A stretch of 64,000 nucleotides of DNA. Origin: Edolisoma coerulescens. Taxonomy: Eukaryota > Chordata > Aves > Passeriformes > Campephagidae. Position numbers and translations under genes: made by a program. The stretch lies in contig VWZW01005388.1 in assembly GCA_013397115.1 (NCBI GenBank), forward strand, positions 1 to 64,000, in the 5' to 3' direction. The notes below the pieces were generated by a model. The model made no database searches and had not been told where the DNA came from. It saw only the letters and a list, made by a program, of their open reading frames with translations. Shown piece after piece: positions 62,601 to 64,000 of the stretch (positions are counted from its first letter, which is position 1; each line of letters opens with the position of its first letter).

Positions 62601-64000
62601 GTGTGCTCTCACAGCCTCAGTGAGTCAGATCTCTTCTCAGGTAAAATATCAGCTGTCAGTCACATCAAGCAAGGAGGTGAGCTGTTGGAGCAAAGAGGAG
62701 CTCCCCTTGGAGTGACACAAGGATCTGCATCCCTGATACTGCAGGTTTCTGGGGAAGTGCCGTCAGATGAAGCAGGTCACCCTTGTCCTGGGGCTATGCA
62801 GCCAGTGTTGTCAAAGTGGAGAGACAAGAGCAAGCTGGCAGGGAGGCTGCGACTGGGGAGGTGGAACAGATGCCCAGTTTGTGGCTGCCACAGGTGGCCT
62901 TGCATTTTTGTGGAGGATGAAGACGAGCAGACCTCCCTCTGAGAAGAGGCCAGTGCAGGCATCTGTGGGAAGAGGGAGTGTTGCTGGGTCTTGTGCACTG
63001 TGAACATTCCCCAGTCCCAGCGCAAAAGATGGCATAAGATGTATCTCTTATTAAAATCCAGAGGGTGAAGCAGCCTCTTGTCTATGGGAAGTCATACTGA
63101 GTGTTTTTCTGCTGGGGTTTTATTCTGTTTCATTTCTTTCCCTCTTCTCATCCCACCATGTTGTTTCTCTCTAGGCCCAGATCCCAACCTCAAGTGTGTA
63201 TACCTCTTCAGCTGCTCCCCTCACCAAATCCTCTACCACAGCCCCCACCATGGCCACAAAACCTGTCACCACCCCTGTGCATGTGGGCCCAAGCACTGTG
63301 CCCCACACAGAGCCCATCCACATCACACCCTCTGCAGCCTTGGAGACAACGACGGAACCCGCGCAGACCCCCAGCTATACCTACCTGACCCTCTCCAGCG
63401 AAGCCGCCTCTCTCCAGGCTGCCACAGAATCCCCTCTGCCACCGCCAGCAGACAAACCTGCTGTCACTGTGCCAGAGACAACTTCTCCTGCTGCGTCTGT
63501 CCTCTCCAGCCCGTCTGAAAATGTGGATCACACAGCCTTGCCCACTGAAGGGCCAGCCACAGCCCAGGAGCCCCGGCACACAGACCCACCTGCCACCCTC
63601 GGGGTCAGCCCTCTGCACACATCTGCAGTGGCAGCAGTAACACCTTCCCCTCATGTCACGAGTTTCAAATGGCCTCCAAGTCCATTTCCTACCACAGAGA
63701 CACTGACATTTGCCATCCCATCTCCCCAGACCCCCAGCCAGGTGCCAGGGAGCCCTGTTGCCTCTGATGACTCTCCTGGATTGCCAGGAACTGAACGCCC
63801 TGTTTCAGAGCACCCAACATCAGCTCCCCCGCAGTGGCTGCAGGAGGAAGGCACAGAGCTCCAGGACACAGAGGACTGGATGGATTTGCTGCAGGCTGAG
63901 AATGACACATCTCTTTTCTCTGCTTCTACTCTTCTGTCGGGTGATGGCGATTCTTCAGAGAGGGATGTCCCTGACTTTCCCAGGATCCTTCACCCTGACC
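49505..64000 (+). CDS. PLXNB1: PLXNB1, plexin-B1 (N-terminal 960 residues; continues past window)
   Basis: Joined exons (49505-50638, 55157-55339, 55745-55873, 57680-57780, 58451-58583, 59290-59446, 62266-62374, 62465-62573, 63175-64000+) stay in frame throughout. Plexin-B1 is the cell-surface receptor for semaphorin 4D and signals through its cytoplasmic R-Ras/Rap GAP and RhoGEF binding. Visible here are a signal peptide (about 1-21), the sema domain (about 22-480), PSI1 (about 490-523), a first IPT-like region (about 540-640), PSI2 (about 650-675) and a Ser/Thr/Pro-rich linker (about 686 on). Landmark matches to recalled human PLXNB1 are RGYTSRGVGGGIPPIT, YPCGSDHTPSPMASRVPLEA, DPYCGWCVL, GCNWC and STLLSGDGDS. 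The spaced linker and the SGDGDS block argue for B1 over B2 or B3. The remaining IPT repeats, PSI3, membrane segment and cytoplasmic domain lie downstream. Confidence 0.95.
51095..51226 (+). mobile_element. CR1 LINE 3' end, plus orientation
   Basis: The block runs from GATGTTCAAAACCCTGCC through GGTTGGACTAGATGATCTCC and GTCTCTTCCAACC and ends with two ATTCAGTG repeats (51211-51226). This is the diagnostic tail of avian CR1, which ends in tandem 8-base repeats of the ATTCTGTG type. It is a 5'-truncated, non-coding insertion, relatively well preserved. Confidence 0.88.
53727..53768 (+). repeat. (AAC)n/(CA)n simple repeat
   Basis: AACAACAACAAC changes into ACACACACA and then an A run and C run. 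It is low-complexity intronic sequence. Confidence 0.8.
54275..54420 (+). mobile_element. Possible ancient CR1/L3-like fragment, plus orientation
   Basis: The sequence AACATGGAACAAGGCACCGAGAAAGCAACCAGAGGAACGATCC and what follows resemble the sense strand of the 3' coding end of old reptile-type CR1 LINEs. Divergence is high and no frame survives. The limits are uncertain. Confidence 0.4.
55157..55339 (+). CDS. PLXNB1: PLXNB1 coding exon 2 (end of sema domain)
   Basis: The exon is 183 bases (61 codons, residues 379-439), phase 0 at both ends, between an unusual A-rich acceptor (ccccaaaaag, ending at 55156) and donor gtatga at 55340. It encodes DTLYAYPCGSDHTPSPMA and DGHTIAFLGDS, which are nearly identical to human plexin-B1. 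Confidence 0.95.
55340..55744 (+). other. PLXNB1: PLXNB1 intron; nothing else seen
   Basis: A 405-base intron, gtatga to ctcctgcag. A short cysteine-rich open frame inside it (around 55447) has no support as an exon. Confidence 0.85.
55745..55873 (+). CDS. PLXNB1: PLXNB1 coding exon 3 (last sema blades)
   Basis: The exon is 129 bases (43 codons, residues 440-482), phase 0 at both ends, from acceptor ctcctgcag to donor gtaaga at 55874. It begins VYLGAQGEAHTYASVSIQ and ends with LFVMTQSM, the conserved end of the sema domain. Confidence 0.94.
55874..57679 (+). other. PLXNB1: PLXNB1 intron; nothing else seen
   Basis: A 1.8-kb intron ending at acceptor tttctctgacag (57679). No repeat or RNA gene was recognised. 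Confidence 0.85.
57680..57780 (+). CDS. PLXNB1: PLXNB1 coding exon 4 (PSI1, first part)
   Basis: The exon is 101 bases encoding residues 483-515 plus two bases of codon 516 (donor gtaaga at 57781). It carries the plexin/semaphorin/integrin cysteine pattern: Cys at 491, 497, 500, 508 and 511 around DPYCGWC. Confidence 0.95.
57781..58450 (+). other. PLXNB1: PLXNB1 intron; nothing else seen
   Basis: A 670-base intron with a clear acceptor (tttccctgcag). No further feature was recognised. Confidence 0.85.
58451..58583 (+). CDS. PLXNB1: PLXNB1 coding exon 5 (end of PSI1)
   Basis: The exon is 133 bases. It completes Arg516 and encodes residues 517-560, ending in phase 0 at donor gtgagt (58584). 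It includes CSRRSEC (the last PSI1 cysteines 517 and 523), EQWLWSF and SPANISREE-like sequence (here LTPANISREE, with an NIS glycosylation site). Confidence 0.94.
58584..59289 (+). other. PLXNB1: PLXNB1 intron; nothing else seen
   Basis: A 706-base intron. The acceptor (ctgacag, ending at 59289) has a weak polypyrimidine tract, but the exon behind it matches plexin-B1 well. Confidence 0.8.
59290..59446 (+). CDS. PLXNB1: PLXNB1 coding exon 6 (IPT-like region)
   Basis: The exon is 157 bases: residues 561-612 plus one base of codon 613, with donor gttagt at 59447. It encodes DLPSLREEEFYSCYF and GIMCPSPDPSQAPALP, aligning with human plexin-B1 between PSI1 and PSI2. Confidence 0.92.
60840..60985 (-). 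mobile_element. Possible ancient CR1/L3-like fragment, minus orientation
   Basis: Blocks such as GAGATCTCATTAGGGCC and TTTCCTATTCCTACTTATAAT resemble the reverse complement of old CR1/L3 LINE 3' regions. The match is short and diverged, so the call is weak. Confidence 0.33.
62080..62135 (-). mobile_element. Possible CR1/L3-like fragment, minus orientation
   Basis: CTTGTCCAACCTGTTTTTAG followed by a CCAGTGATTGAGATGG-like block resembles antisense CR1/L3 sequence. It is only about 55 bases long, so chance similarity is possible. Confidence 0.3.
62266..62374 (+). CDS. PLXNB1: PLXNB1 coding exon 7 (end of IPT-like region)
   Basis: The exon is 109 bases. It completes Asp613, encodes residues 614-648 and ends two bases into codon 649 (donor gtgagc at 62375). 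It contains VTIKLVVRF and VDFSFYDC, matching the human segment ahead of PSI2. Confidence 0.93.
62465..62573 (+). CDS. PLXNB1: PLXNB1 coding exon 8 (PSI2)
   Basis: The exon is 109 bases. It completes Pro649 and encodes residues 650-685, ending in phase 0. The PSI2 cysteines lie at 650, 653, 660, 663, 669 and 675 (CQKCVSS, GCNWC, HLCTHKAAC). The donor gtgcgt (62574) departs from consensus at +3/+4. It is chosen because it keeps the frame with the next exon. Confidence 0.92.
62574..63174 (+). other. PLXNB1: PLXNB1 intron, open in frame for 122 codons
   Basis: A 601-base intron ending at acceptor tttctctctag (63174). Reading on from the exon, the plexin frame stays open to TGA at 62940-62942. 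An in-frame alternative donor (gcag then gtttct, GT at 62745) would add 57 residues. Confidence 0.85.
63175..64000 (+). CDS. PLXNB1: PLXNB1 coding exon 9 (Ser/Thr/Pro-rich linker), runs off the window
   Basis: Open in phase 0 for all 826 bases to the window edge (residues 686-960 plus one base). It is rich in Thr, Pro, Ser and Ala, like a mucin stalk open to O-glycosylation, and poor in Cys. Near the end, WMDLLQAENDTSLFSAS leads into STLLSGDGDS (near residues 937-945), conserved in human plexin-B1 just before the second IPT part. The linker looks longer than the roughly 210 residues I recall for human. Longer-looking open frames in other phases and on the minus strand overlap it and are shadows. 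Confidence 0.92.

Noticed and set aside
63078..63654. Open frames of 146 and 148 codons overlapping the last PLXNB1 exon in other phases or strand
   Set aside because: They start inside the intron or run antisense. The true phase is fixed by the splice junction and the conserved STLLSGDGDS block.

Overview
This is a stretch of vertebrate nuclear chromosome, most likely from a bird. It carries multi-exon genes with GT-AG introns, CpG-rich promoters and a typical avian CR1 retrotransposon 3' end (about 51095-51226). There is no sign of mammalian Alu or L1 sequence. No tRNA, rRNA, CRISPR array, bacterial operon or intact mobile element was seen. Gene identities come from comparison with recalled vertebrate protein sequences, not from a database search.

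Layout. Positions 1-180 are CpG-rich and probably hold the promoter and first exon of CCDC51. Its three coding exons (1693-2010, 2321-2485, 3226-4002) encode a complete 419-residue protein, the mitochondrial potassium channel subunit CCDC51/MITOK, followed by two polyadenylation signals. A C-rich degenerate repeat tract (about 4277-4860) and gene-free sequence follow, up to a TATA-less CpG island at about 11290-11960. I read that island as the promoter and non-coding first exon of PLXNB1, whose coding sequence starts 37.6 kb downstream at 49505 after a very long first intron. Eight complete coding exons (49505-62573) and the start of a ninth (63175 to the window end) give the first 960 residues of plexin-B1: signal peptide, semaphorin (sema) domain, PSI1, a first IPT-like segment, PSI2 and a Ser/Thr/Pro-rich linker. 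The rest of the ectodomain, the transmembrane segment and the cytoplasmic GAP region lie beyond the window. CCDC51 followed by PLXNB1 on the same strand matches the order I recall for human 3p21.31. The two genes are neighbours and are not functionally linked.

The most unusual candidate is a possible nested small gene in PLXNB1 intron 1. A second GC-rich patch ends in a strong splice donor (30776). It is followed by a good acceptor (32950) and then a 38-codon open frame (33045-33161) with one predicted membrane helix and G or C at the third position of 34 of 38 codons. This is a hypothesis. Two short upstream frames would compete with it for translation, and no transcript evidence can be seen here. 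Other leads are PLXNB1 introns that stay open in frame (possible truncated isoforms), an in-frame upstream ATG in PLXNB1 exon 1, and several ancient CR1/L3-like LINE fragments in both orientations.
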